This document shows, one piece after another, positions 10,741 to 22,136 of a DNA stretch of 64,000 nt. The stretch is taken from positions 70,375,239 through 70,439,238 of the forward strand of contig NC_135712.1 in the NCBI RefSeq assembly GCF_964656455.1. The letters run 5' to 3'. Numbering within the stretch: position 1 is the first letter of the stretch; every line of letters begins with the position of its first letter. Position numbers and translations under genes: made by a program. The notes beneath the pieces were generated by a model. That model worked only from the letters and a program-made list of their open reading frames with translations. It made no database searches and had not been told where the DNA came from. The DNA is from Halichoerus grypus. Its lineage: Eukaryota > Chordata > Mammalia > Carnivora > Phocidae.

Positions 10741-12250
10741 GAAAAAAAGACAGTCTCTTCAACAAATGGTGTTGGGAAAATTGGACAGCCACATGCAGAA
10801 GAATGAAACTGGACCATTTCCTTACACCACACACAAAAATAGACTCCAAATGGTTGAAAGACCTCAATGTGAGACAGGAGTCCATCAAAATCCTAAAGGA
10901 GAACACAGGCAGCAACCTCTTCGACCTCAGCCGCAGCAACTTCTTCCTAGAAACATCGCCAAAGGCAAGGGAAGCAAGGGCAAAACTGAACTATTGGGAC
11001 TTCATCAAGATAAAAAGCTTCTGCAAAGCAAAGGAAACAGTCAACAAAACCAAAAGACAACCGACAGAATGGGAGAAGATATTTGCAAATGACATATCAG
11101 ATAAAGGGCTAGTATCCAAAATCTATAAAGAACTCATCAAACTCAACACCAAAAGAACAAAGAATCCAATCAAGAAATGGGCAGAAGACATGAACAGACA
11201 TTTTTCCAAAGAAGACATCCAAACAGCCAACAGACACATGAAAAAGTGTTCAATATCGCTCGGCATCAGGGAAATCCAAATCAAAACCTCAATGAGATAC
11301 CACCTCACACCAGTCAGAATGGCTAAAATTAACAAGTCAGGAAAGGACAGATGTTGGCGGGGATGCGGAGAAAGGGGAACCCTCCTACACTGTTGGTGGG
11401 AATGCAAGCTGGTGCAGCCACTCTGGAAAACAGTATGGAGGTTCCTCAAAAAGTTGAAAATAGAGCTACCATATGATCCAGCAATTGCACTCCTGGGTAT
11501 TTACCCCAAAGATACAAAAGTAGGGACCCGAAAGGGTACGTGCACCCCGATGTTTATAGCAGCAATGTCCACAATAGCCAAACTGTGGAAAGAGCCAAGA
11601 TGTCCATCAACAGATGAATGGATAAAGAAGATGTGGTGTATATATATACAATGGAATATTATGCAGCCATCAAAAGGAATGAGATCTTGCCATTTGCAAA
11701 GACGTGGATGGAACTGGAGGGTATTATGCTGAGCGAAATAAGTCAGAGAAAGACATGTATCATATGACCTCACTGATATGAGGAATTCTTAATCTCAGGA
11801 AACAAACTGAGGGTTGCTGGAGTGGGGGGTGGGGTGGGAGGGATGGGGTGACTGGGTGATGGACACTGGGGAGGGTATGTGTTCTGGTAAGCGCTGTGAA
11901 TTGTGCAAGACTGTTGAATCTCAGATCTGTACCTCTGAAACAAATAATGCAATACATGTTAAGAAAGAAAAAAAGAAGAAGAAGAATGTAGCAGGAGGGG
12001 AAGAATGAAGGGGGGGAAATCGGAGGGGGAGAAGAACCATGAGAGACGATGGACTCTGAAAAACAAACTGAGGGTTCTAGAGGGGAGGGGGGTGGGAGGA
12101 TGGGTTAGCCTGGTGATGGGTATTGAGGAGGGCACGTTCTGCATGGAGCACTGGGTGTTATGCACAAACAATGAATCATGGAACACTATACCTAAAACTA
12201 ATGATGTAATGTATGGGGATTAACATAACAATAAAAAAATTTAAAAGAAA
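10741..12250 (+). mobile_element. Young 5'-truncated L1 with ORF2 C-terminus
   Basis: A 1.5-kb insertion flanked by a perfect 14-bp duplication AGAAAATATGTGTG (10727-10740, 12251-12264). The frame 10734-11732 (332 codons) encodes the ORF2p C-terminal part, with [42 protein letters not shown], the [17 protein letters not shown] zinc-knuckle-like region and [16 protein letters not shown]. Near 11640-11652, in a TA run, the frame shifts by one compared with the usual L1 ending. The reverse transcriptase and endonuclease domains are missing, so it is dead. The 3'UTR holds two related modules (about 11798-11962 and 12032-12250) separated by a purine-rich spacer. Confidence 0.93.
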
Positions 12251-12481
12251 AGAAAATATGTGTGAACCAGAGCCCCCATCTCTCTTTTACACATCTACAT
12301 CCAAATATATATGTAATAAAATATTTCAGAGTTTGGAGAATTAAACATAGTGTATATATTTGTACTTATAAGCCGTATGAAAAATTAAACAACACCCATG
12401 TAAATGCGACCAGCTTACAAAACAGGTCGTTACCACTAATATTATTGAAGCTCTACGTGTGCCTATCAATCCTACTCTTTT

Positions 12482-12683
12482 GGGGCGCCTGGGTGGCTCA
12501 GATGGTTAAGTGTCTGCCTTCGGCTCAGGTCATGATCCCAGGGTCCTGGAATCGAGCCCCGCATTGGGCTCCCTGCTCAGCAGGAAGCCTGCTTCTCCCT
12601 CTCCCACTCCCCCTGCTTGTGTTCACTCTCTCGCTGTCTCTCTCTCTGTCAAATAAATAAATAAAATCTTAAAAAAAAAAAAA
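12482..12683 (+). repeat. SINEC element
   Basis: Flanked by AATCCTACTCTTT / AATCCTACTATTT (12469 and 12684). Confidence 0.94.
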
Positions 12684-12689
12684 AATCCT

Positions 12690-13579
12690 ACTATTTTCCT
12701 GGATTCCTTCCTAAAATGACTATCCTTAATTTTATTTTTATCATACCTTCTTAAAAACAGTTTTACAACTTAACGAACTCAGTTTTTCAAAAACAAAAAC
12801 TTGATTAGCCTAGCATTGTCCATTTGTCTTGTGGTAAAGAGACTGGAGCCAGACAGAGCACCGAGCAGGCCTTTGGATTGGTGGTATGCTCCTGCGCCCT
12901 CCCCCTGGTTCCCCAGCCCCCGCAGCCTCTAGTGATCTTTGCTTCCCTAATCCCAGAGTCCACACTCACCTCCTGCAACTCCTCCCAGTGGAGAACTTCC
13001 TGCTGCAATTGCTAATGTCTTAGTGTGGAGAGTTGCCCTCACTGTGTGCCCTCTCCGCAGGGTATTTGCTCTCTAAGCCATTTTTCTTACAGTGAATAAA
13101 AGAACTTGCCCCGGATGAAATAAGTTCAGGCCTCCAGGACAGCGGGGGCATGCGTTGGGGGAGTAGGGGAAGGAAATGAAGAAACAGTGACCCTTACCCC
13201 AGGGATGCAAGGAAGCTAGAGGGAAGGGCGGGGACCAGGGACCAGGAGGGATGCTGTGTTTCCTCCCCAGCGCCCTCTCCCAGCTGGCCCACAAGAGGAG
13301 GCCGCTTTTCCTGAAGTCCTGGCTGCTTGCTCCTAGTTCTCAGGCCCTCGGGGTGATGAATAGGCCCTGTTGTCAGGAGAGACAGGACACCTGTAGGAAA
13401 ACAATTCTCCCCGCATTCTGCCCACCAGCCTTTGGGATGTAAGTGCCTGTCTGGGCAGCCTCCCTCCCAGACTGTCCCGTCATCGGGTGCAGGGCTCTTG
13501 GTGTGTCTCTGTGTTGGAGCAAATTAACCAATCGAGGGTGTTAGCAAGTAAACACCCCCTCCCAGATGACTGACATTTT
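12690..13579. other. Unique intergenic sequence
   Basis: No repeat family or gene recognised. GC content rises towards the CpG-rich block that follows; ORFs present are short and overlap on both strands. Confidence 0.4.
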
Positions 13580-14965
13580 ATCGGGGGCCCAAGCAAGGAC
13601 CTGTGTGCGGCTGGACTTTCAAGCCAGGGCCGCAGACCGCGGGCTGGGGGGAGTTTTGTGATTCAGGTGCGCCTTCGGCCGCTTGCAAGTCATCCCACCC
13701 GTGAGTAAGGCCTGTCTAGACGTAGACAACCAAAAGAAACCGCCCTGACAATCTCTTCTATGGAAATTTTTCTATCAGGAGAACAGTTTTATAAGGGAAA
13801 CTAAAGAATATAAACATGCAGAGGGAAAATTAAGAAGTTGAGCATGGCCTTCGGGATGAGTGGAACTCAGAGAATCCGGGCTGTCCGCTAATTTCCTGCT
13901 ACAAGCACTTGGCGCTGCTGCTCCCACCGATTCAAACCGGTCTGCGTTTCACTTCCTCTCCCTGACTTTGTTCCGCAAGAAATCACAACATTCTGAGAAA
14001 CGCTCCCACAAATGTGAGCCCGGAGATTAGCCAAGAGGTTGGCTAATTTGATCTCTGAAGAGATAAGCAGGATCATAAGGCAAAACTTTAAAACCGGGCT
14101 TTAGGGGAGGCCCTGTTCTAACCCGAGGTCCTGGCTGGCGGCCCAAGTCCTCGGCCAGATGTCTAGGCAACAACAGGAGTGACCGGCTGAGTCATGTGGA
14201 GGAAGAGACGGCAAATTCTTTGTGCGTCTCTCTACCTCCCCCGTCACCTGCGCAGCCTTTTCTTTCATCCCTTCCTCAGTCAATACCAATTAAGTGTGTC
14301 TGCTTTCTGCCGGTCCCAATGCCAGAAGCTGGAGAGAGCATCGGTGACTCAGAGACGGTGTCTTTTCTTGAGGAGCTGAAAGCCTCATGGGGCCACCGAC
14401 CAGGCTCTAAGCAAGTGCTGCGCCGCGGTGTCCCACTGCACGTGTCACACAAGCGCACCGAGGATCCCGCAGAAGCCGTGCTGACCCAGCTCAAACGGCA
14501 CTGACAAAGAGGCACAGCAGGGCAGGGAATGTATTCTAAGGCCCGGTAGAAGCCCGCAGTTGACAGCCGGAGGCAAAGCGAAGGTACAGGGACGGCCTGA
14601 AGCCGCACGACTGCTCAGAGACAGAGCCAGGGCTTCAGTGCAGTCGGCGTGGGCGCTCTCAGCGGGTAGGCCGTCCGCTCCCTGGGCCTTTCCTCTCTGC
14701 TTACCTGCATCCGGGGGCAGGGCTCAGGATGGGAGACGAAGGGGCTGCAGAAGGGCTCCGTCTGCAGAGCAGGCCCGTGCCCCCGCGGCCCGCCTGGGAC
14801 TCCCGCAAGGCCAGCCGCAGGGCCCCGGCCTCTCCGAGAGGGCAGGGAGGCTCTGCACGCATGCGGAGGGCAGCCGGGCGGCCGAGCGTGTGAGGGTGTG
14901 GCCGCCCCCACGCCGCTGCCCACAGGCCTCCAGACGGGGAGCTTTTCTCCTCTCGGAGAGCACTC
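13580..14965. promoter_or_regulatory. CpG-rich block, possible promoter or CpG island
   Basis: CpG is far more frequent here than elsewhere in the window, densest at 13590-13700 and 14390-14960 (GCGCCGCGG, CCGCGGCCCGCC), and the block has no interspersed repeat. It lies 7 kb upstream of the TM4SF19 start codon on the gene's 5' side and 7 kb beyond the UBXN7 3' end, so a TM4SF19 upstream promoter or an antisense non-coding RNA promoter are the simple options. The 146-codon plus-strand frame at 14560-15000 has no recognisable domain. Confidence 0.5.
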
Positions 14966-15354
14966 TCCCGATGACCCACCCGCTGCTCATTTTCATGTGA
15001 CCCTAAGGAAGGAACCAGGAGGCATGGCCTCGTGAGCTAAAATGTCTCAGTGAGTCAGACAAGCACCCATGAGAAATACCTTAGCCTCCCTTCCCTCCCA
15101 AAGCAGCAACACCTCTTCACACACTGTCTGCTCCACTCATTGCAGAATTGGGGCTCTTCGGAAAACCAGCACTGAGGAGAGCAGCCACTCTTTTTTCCTC
15201 ATGGCCCTCCTCCCTTTGCTCTCGGCTGACTGGATGTGTAGCCTGGTTCCTCCGCTAGCCTTCTCACTTTTGTGTTCAGGCCGCAGGTCACCATCGCCTT
15301 GCCCACCGGAGTGCTGAGCATTTCGTGGTCCGTCTGTCTGGGCGAGCTCTGACC

Positions 15355-15470
15355 CTCTTCTGAAAAGCTCTCATTCAAGATCCAGTTCAAACACCCCCGG
15401 GGAAGCCTTCCCTGATTGCTTCACTCAGGGTTAGGCACTTCTTTCTCCAGATTCTCACTGGACTTCATTA
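15355..15470 (+). repeat. L2 LINE fragment, left part
   Basis: CTCATTCAAGATCCAGTTCAA followed by GAAGCCTTCCCTGATTGCTTC, the L2 3' region. Its continuation appears at 16855-17015, after an antisense L1 insertion. Confidence 0.7.
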
Positions 15471-15527
15471 TTATTTTTTAAATGTAGGTGTTATATCCAC
15501 ACAGTAAAATACATAAATCTTAATTAT

Positions 15528-15643
15528 TTTTTAAAGTTTTTTTTTAATTTTTAAGTAATCTCTACACCCAATGTGGACTTCAAACTTACAACCCCGAGAT
15601 CCAGAGTCGCACGCTCCACTGACTGAACCAGCCAGGAGCCCCC
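15528..15643 (-). repeat. SINEC element, short form
   Basis: Target duplication ACATAAATCTTAATTAT / ACAAATCTTAATTAT (15511 and 15644). Confidence 0.93.
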
Positions 15644-15671
15644 ACAAATCTTAATTATAAAACCTAGTGAT

Positions 15672-15912
15672 GGGGCGCCTGGGTGGCTCAGTCGGTTAAT
15701 CGTCTGTCTGCCTTCGGCTCAGGTCATGATCCCGGGGTCCTGGGATGGAGCCCTGCATTGGGCTCCCTGCTCTGCAGGGAGTCTTCTTCTCCCTCCCCCT
15801 CTGCCCCCTGCTGTGCTCTCTCTCTCTCTAGCATGCTCTCTCTCTCTCTCTAGCATGCTCTCTCTCAAGTAAATTAAAAAAATCAAAAAAAAAAAAAGGT
15901 AAAAAAATTAAT
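15672..15912 (+). repeat. SINEC element with duplicated CT tract
   Basis: Flanked by AAACCTAGTGA / AAACCTGGTGA. The CT-rich part contains the unit GCTCTCTCTCTCTCTAGCAT in two tandem copies (about 15815-15860), making this copy longer than its relatives. Confidence 0.93.
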
Positions 15913-16854
15913 AAACCTGGTGAATTTGTACATGTGCACCCAGGGTAACCATCATTATAGATCAAGATACAGGACTTCTCCAAATCCCCAGAAGTTTCTC
16001 TCTCATCATTATCCCTATTCCGAGTGTATCTATTTTGGCTTTTATCATTAACTAGCTTTTGGCTATCTTTGAATTTCATATAAATGGAATCATATAGTAT
16101 ATACTTTTTTGTAGCTTTCTTCACTCAATATTACATCTGTAAGATTCATCTATCATATAATTCATTCTGATTTATTATTCCATTATAGGACTATATTACA
16201 ATTTATTCTACTGTTGATGGACATTTAGATTATTTTCACTTTTTGCCTATTATAGATAATTCCCCTATAAATATTCTTACACATGTCTTTTGGAAAACCT
16301 TTGCACTAATTTTTCTAGGGAATATACCTAGGAGTGGGATCGCTGAGTCACAGGGTAGGTGGATATTTCATTCTGGTAAATGATATTATCAGTAACCCAA
16401 AGTGGTCCTACCAATTTCCACTCCCAGCAACAGTGTATGAGAATTCTAGTTGCTTCCCATTCATTCCCACAACATTCTTAATTTTTGGTATTCCAGTGGT
16501 TTAGTAGTATCTCATTGTGGTTTTTGTTTTCATTTTCTTGATGAGTAAGCACTTTACCTGGTCGTTTGGAGAACCTTTTTTTTTGAAAAGTGCCTGCTCA
16601 AGTCGTTTGCCCAGTTTTTATTGGTTCTTTGTCTTTTCCTTACTGGTTTGTGGGAGTTCTTTATAATCCCAGACATGAGACCTTTGTCAGATATATGTAT
16701 TATGAATGTTTTCTCCTGCCGTGGTTTGCTTTTCCACGTTCTTAGTGACGATGTGTTTTGATGAAGAGAAGTTCTTGATTTAAATTAAGTTCCATTTACC
16801 GATCTTCTCCTTTTATGGTCACTTTTTTTTTGTATCCTGTTTAAGAAATCTTTG

Positions 16855-17015
16855 CCTACTTCTCACTGCATTTGATTTACCCGTGCTGTTTATGTGCCTC
16901 TCCTCCCACAGCTGTGCGATCCTTGAGGCCCGAGGCTGTACACCAGAACCTACCACAGAGCTTAGAACATGGTAGGAGTTCAGGAGTCACTTGGCTAATG
17001 AATTAATTCATGAAG
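16855..17015 (+). repeat. L2 LINE fragment, right part
   Basis: TGAGGCCCGAGGCTGTACACC, then AGAGCTTAGAACATGGTAGG and a TGAATTAATTCATGAA end: the L2 terminus that continues 15355-15470. Confidence 0.65.
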
Positions 17016-17645
17016 TAACACACATAGTCTCTGTGCAGAGATCTTACTTCTAACGATGAAAACAAGCAATACTGAGAAAGCCCTCGATGCACATATATGA
17101 GAAGGGATGATTATAACTGGCTATTACATTTTTAAACTACATATGAGCTACTTTCTATGTATGCAGATGTATATATGCCTGAAGCAAAAGCTAGTAAACA
17201 ACTATTGAAAAGTTCATTAAATAGAAGCCAGTTTTCATTTTCATTGCAAAGGGGAATCATTTAGAGCCTAAATAAATTCTTGTGTCTTTCCAGAGAACTG
17301 AATTTTGATAAAAGATACTAGGCTGAGTACTCACGAAGTTTTATAGTAAGAAGAAACATTTATTCACCTTATAAAACACATTTACAAACTATCTCATTAG
17401 ATCCTTACAACAGACTTACAGCAAGTAAAATAAATGGTAGGTTAGCTTTATTATGCAGGTAAAGAGATTATAGCGCAGAAGAATTTGACTTGCTCGGAGC
17501 AATAGTGAATGAGGTTGGGGAAATGATCCTGTTGTCTGTATACTCTCCACAGTCCCACACATTGATGCTTGAGATATTTTTTTCCCCAACCCAGATTCCA
17601 ACTCTCTTAAGGTATTTCTTCTTGGAGACAGTACTGCGGTGCTTT
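17016..17645. other. Unique intergenic sequence
   Basis: A/T-rich, no gene or known repeat seen. Confidence 0.4.
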
Positions 17646-17649
17646 GGCA

Positions 17650-17830
17650 CCTGAGGGAGCTGAGTCTCAATTCCTGCTACAAATACCTATCAGCTATGTG
17701 AACTTGGGTAGTTCACTGAGCCCCAGTAATAATCTGGATCTCAGTTTTTCATTTATAAAATGATGCTTACCTTATAAGTTTATTTTGAAAATTAAGTAAG
17801 ATGTGAGATGCCTAGACTGGGTTAGTCCTC
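17650..17830 (+). repeat. MIR SINE
   Basis: AGCTATGTGAACTTGGGTAG, then CTCAGTTTTTCATTTATAAAATGATG: the MIR core in sense orientation. Confidence 0.8.
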
Positions 17831-17902
17831 TCCTGCTGCTCGTGGATCTCAGCTTAGCAAAAGGATTTTATATGCAGCATCTGTTAGAATATCTCGTACT
17901 TA

Positions 17903-18099
17903 GGGGCGCCTGGGTGGCTCAGTCGTCGTTAAGCGTCTGCCTTCGGCTCTGGTCATGATCCCAGGGTTCTGGGATCGAGCCCCGTATCGGGCTCCCTGCT
18001 CCGCGGGAGGCCTGCCTCTCCCTCTCCCACTCCCCCTGCTTGTGTTCCCTCTCTCCCTGTGTCTCTCTCTCTGTCAAAAAATAAAAAAATAAAAATAAC
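17903..18099 (+). repeat. SINEC element
   Basis: Target duplication ATCTCGTACTTA on both sides (17891-17902, 18100-18111). Contains a GTC repeat in the head (CAGTCGTCGTTAAG). Confidence 0.95.
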
Positions 18100-18113
18100 A
18101 TCTCGTACTTAGG

Positions 18114-19244
18114 TAATCAGAATAATCTGATGGCTGGCTGCCAGATGTCACTCAGATTTTTAGAAGGTATCTCTGTTCCCAACTCAATGGCTTATCCAAC
18201 AGCAGACACTCTCATATGGATATCATCAAAATGGTGTTTGTGAGGCAAGGGGAAGCAGTGGAACTGGGCTTTAACCCCTTAAAGGACCAAACTTCTTTGG
18301 GGCTTTGTGATAGCAGCTGTAGGTTTTTGTTCTTTAGGGTAAATGTGTGACAGTTAATTCAACAGTTAGCCCTACAAACAAGATACTTCTTTTAGAAACT
18401 ATATACTTGCAATAAGCAGTTTTACTAAGTAAGGCCAGCTTTAGCTCAAGTTCTTCACTTCCCTGGGTTACACCTCTATGGTAGCAGAGGGCTGACGAAT
18501 GCTGGCGCGAGCCAAGCTACTCATGCTGTTTGACAAGGTCCAAGTACGGGGGACGATCCTGAAAACAGGAGACTCCACAGCTGGCTCCTGCCATTCTCTT
18601 TCATTTTGTTTATGGCAATCTTTGTAATTGTGGGAATATTTCTGGGGTTTCATGATAAAGTGACTACTCATCTTAGTTACGCCTATCTAAGCAATCATTA
18701 TGAAACTAATTCCACGAGGCCCCCCCAGGCGCCTCAGAAGTGGCAAGATTCTAAGAAAGGAACAGCTCAGGCTGTTCCACAGTTCACTATATTTCCTGCG
18801 CTATAGAACAAAGTAACAAGACAGTCACGCTCTGTCTAGCACCTTTCTCTTTGCGTATTGTTTTTTAGTTTTAGCGAAAGTCAATAAGCGGAAATCAATA
18901 AAGGTCATGTTAATCATTACAAAGGAAAGATGAAAGAAGGCTATGTCCGTAATCCAGAAAATGATCTAAGATTATCTCGATAAATTGTAAAAAAAAAACA
19001 TAATCACATGTTACGAAAGTATGGAAAAACAAAAAAATCCTAACATATAAATAAAGTTCCTCCAAGGCTGTCAGGAGGAGATGCTTGCAACCTGATCCTG
19101 TGTCTGTGTCTCCTCATTCGCCGACGCCGTCCTTTCCTACGAGAGACCCACCCCGGCTGGAGCTGGACTCCGGCAGAATGCCACGATAGAACTAAACATT
19201 ACCTTTTTACGGATGTGTCAATAATCTTAGAATTTGGCTTGACT
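18114..19244. other. Unique intergenic sequence
   Basis: No gene recognised. The part 18470-18800 is less A/T-rich and repeat-free, with a 66-codon plus-strand frame (18606) that matches nothing known to me. Confidence 0.4.
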
Positions 19245-19387
19245 GGGGGCGCCTGGGTGGCTCAGTCGGTTAGGCAACTGACTCTTAATCTCAGCTCAGG
19301 TCTTGATCTCAGGGTTGTGAGTTCAAGTCCCATGTTGGGCTCCACACTTGGGTGTGGAACCTACTTAAAAAACAGACAGACAAAAAA
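19245..19387 (+). repeat. SINEC element, short form
   Basis: An older subtype ending TGTGGAACCTACTTAAAAAA, with a (GACA)n-like tail; no CT-rich part. Confidence 0.88.
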
Positions 19388-19990
19388 CTTGGCCCCACTG
19401 GAGACATGGCTACTAGTCACCACTTTGGTGGTGAAAGCTCTAGGGAGAAGCAAATGGGAGTCTAGGAAGGGCACAGATTAGGAGAAGAATTTGCCTAATA
19501 CCATTAACCAAGACTGAAAGGCTTACAAGAACAGGATAGACAGATGTTCCATTCCAAGGGATACTGTGGGGTCTGGAGGTGGGATCTGAGCAAGGAATAG
19601 AGGAAGTTGAGAACATTTCACTGGTAGAAGGGAAGGGGAAAAGATGATGACCATCAGGCCAGTGTTCCCCAAATATGAGTGACAGACTATCAGCTTCCTG
19701 TGGGCGGGCTCCAACCTCAGCTTACAGCTGACTAAACAAGAGAGCACATTCCCTTAATTGGAGGGAGAAAAAAAGGAAGATAGGAGATGTTGAAAGAATT
19801 GCCATTTACACTATCCACTGAAGAGGAAGTATTGTTTTTTCTGCATTAGTATAAAAATATTACAAACTTCAAGCCACCCCAATTAGGCTTCTGTTTCCAA
19901 CAGCACACTGAGATGGATCTTGGTCTCCAATGACTTTTTGCATCTAATAAACACTTCACTGTCCTTCTTATTGACCCCAAGACAGAATTA
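19388..19990. other. Unique intergenic sequence
   Basis: No gene seen. A G/A-rich stretch at about 19540-19660 has no recognised repeat. Confidence 0.4.
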
Positions 19991-20880
19991 GGCATAGCTG
20001 GCCACTAGATCCTTTTTGAAATTCTTGCTCTTGGCTCCCTTAACCCCCCACTCTGGTGTTTCTCCTCCCTCACTGACTGCATCTCCTTGACTGGGCCTCT
20101 TTCCGTTGGTGATCTCCAGACCTAGGTTCTGGACCCTCTTTAACTTTCTCCTTAGGTGACCTCATTCTCTCTCATGGAACTAAACTCCGTCTGTAACGCT
20201 GATGATTTTTCAAATCTCCAATTCCAGTCTACCTCTCCTCCAAGCTTCATACTTACATGTCCTATACTACTCTTACCCTTGGAAGTTTCATGATGAACAC
20301 ATCCAAAATGATTTCTTCTCCACCAAACCTGCCTGATCACATCTTCCCGCCTCAGTAATGACACCGCTACATACCCACCGCCAGAAACGAGTCGTTCTTG
20401 ATTTTGCTTTCCTTCATTCCCCCACATTTTAAGTCTCTCCATTTCTACCTTCATAGTGCATCTCTACTCTATACCCTACTTCCCAGGTGCTCTGCCACTC
20501 TCTGGCCCAGGTGACCTCTGTTTTACAGTTTGATCATTGCAACCGTCTCTACTCTTGCTCTCCTCCAATTCACTGTCCACTTAATAATGGCTTCTCATTA
20601 CACTTGAAACATGATCTGAGCTCCTTACCAGGGCCTAATAAGGCCTTCTATGATCTGGCTTTTACTCACTTTATGCCACTCCCTTTGCTCACCACATGCC
20701 AGACCCATCTGCCTTCTCAAAATACCTCAGATCCATCAAAAACTTTGCTGCTCCCCAGCCTCTGCAGTTGTTGTCCTGCTTGGAAGTTTTCCTCCTACTC
20801 AGCATGGCCACCTTCTTTACATCCTTCAGGTCTCAGCCTAAATGTTAACTCCCCAACACCTTATTTAAAGCAGAATTCTT

Positions 20881-21270
20881 GGGGCACCTGGGTGGCACAG
20901 TCGGTTAAGTGTCCAACTCTTGGTTTCGGCTCAGGTCATGATCTCAGGGTCATGAGATCCCGTGTTGGGCTCCGTGTTCAGCAGAGTCCACTTTTTTTTT
21001 TCAAGATTTTATTTATTTATTTGACAGAGAGAGAGACAGCGAGAGAGGGAACACAAGCAGGGGCAGTGCGAGAGGGAGAAGCAGGCTTCCCACCGAGCAG
21101 GGAGCCCGATGCGGGGCTCGATCCCAGGACGCCGGGATCATGACCTGAGCCGAAGGCAGATGCTTAACAGCTGAGCCACCCAGGCGCCCGACAGAGTCTG
21201 CTTAAGACTCTGTCTCCCTCTCCTCCCCCCACTCTAATAAATAAACAAATCTTAAAAAAATAATAAAAAT
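20881..21270 (+). repeat. SINEC element (outer, interrupted)
   Basis: Outer copy of a nested pair, with target duplication AAAGCAGAATT at 20867-20877 and 21271-21281. It is split by a minus-strand copy at 20993-21191. Confidence 0.95.
20993..21191 (-). repeat. SINEC element (inner, nested)
   Basis: Inserted in the outer SINEC; flanks CAGAGTCCACT / CAGAGTCTGCT. Younger than its host by position. Confidence 0.95.
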
Positions 21271-21440
21271 AAAGCAGAATTATCTATCTGCTTTTCCATT
21301 TTTTTTTTTCACAGTCTTTGAATCAAATCAGTATTTTTCATTTGTTTATTGTCTGCATTCACTGAAAATAAGTTCCCTGAGGACAGGACTGTGTACGTTT
21401 TGCTCATCACCGTATTTCTATTATTTGGCACACAGTGAGG

Positions 21441-22092
21441 CTAGTTAAGGTTAAGGATAAGCATTCTGTGGCTGGAAGAATGGGAAAGAATCTCTCAACC
21501 CAATTTAGTATTTATGCCCACCCCTTGGCTGGTGCATGTGGCCAGGGAGACAAGGTCTTGGAAGAAGATGGCAAGTCCCATCAGGATACATTGCTGAAGC
21601 ACGGGGATGAGGAATAGCTCCACAAGAGGAAGAGGAATAACACAAACTGATTCCTGGGGTTACTGTGAGCTAGGCAGTGATCTCAATTTCTATAACACAA
21701 TATAATCTATCTCCTGGCTTTTCTCCCATTAATTTAAAAATTCCTTTTTTCTTCACTTATTAGAGTTGCGTCCTTAGTCATTATTCCTGGTCTGAAAGAC
21801 TATATGCTGGAATTGCCCAAATATGAGTTATAGACTCTTACTTTCCTAAAAAGCTAACTCACCCAGTGATTTCATGACGCGACCAACATTTACAGAGCAA
21901 TTACCATCAATGTTCAACATACTACTAGTAGCAGAGAATCTAGCAAACATTATCCTTGATAATGCGATGAAACCTATGTCAATAAACACACTTCAGTGTC
22001 CTAAACATGAGAATATGAGGGCAAGCTCTTGAAACCTGAATTATATTAACTGAAATAATATCTAGGGAGTCTTATCTCACAAAAACAGTACC
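21441..22092. other. Unique sequence beyond the UBXN7 3' end
   Basis: No gene and no repeat recognised. Confidence 0.4.
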
Positions 22093-22136
22093 AAAAAAAA
22101 AAAAAAAACTAATACTGAAAAGTTTTTGATTTTATT
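22093..22136 (-). terminator. Candidate UBXN7 poly(A) signal and U-rich downstream element
   Basis: On the minus strand AATAAA (22136-22131) is followed after 22 nt by a run of 16 T (22108-22093), the usual order of hexamer, cleavage zone and U-rich element. Cleavage would fall near 22112-22118. Confidence 0.65.

Larger units (their letters stand above)
15471..16854 (-). mobile_element. Antisense L1 fragment inserted in L2
   Basis: Reversed L1 3' half (for example GTTGATGGACATTTAGATTA and ATCTCATTGTGGTTTTTGTTT on the plus strand). It splits an L2 into two parts and itself carries two SINECs. No ORF remains. Confidence 0.75.
19990..21440 (+). repeat. Long L2 LINE fragment
   Basis: A sense L2 3' region: TTAGGTGACCTCATTCTCTC, GATCATTGCAACCGTCTCTA, GGCCTTCTATGATCTGGCTT and, after a SINEC pair at 20881-21270, the terminus with CTGAGGACAGGACTGTGTAC and ATTTGGCACACAGTG. 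No intact ORF. Confidence 0.75.

Noticed and set aside
10734..11732. A 332-codon frame as a possible host gene
   Set aside because: It is the C-terminal part of L1 ORF2, within an element with perfect target duplications.
14560..15000. A 146-codon frame in the CpG-rich block as a gene
   Set aside because: Stop codons are rare in GC-rich DNA; frames are open on both strands and no family matched.
20487..21143. A 218-codon plus-strand open frame
   Set aside because: Runs through an L2 fragment into two SINECs; not a gene.
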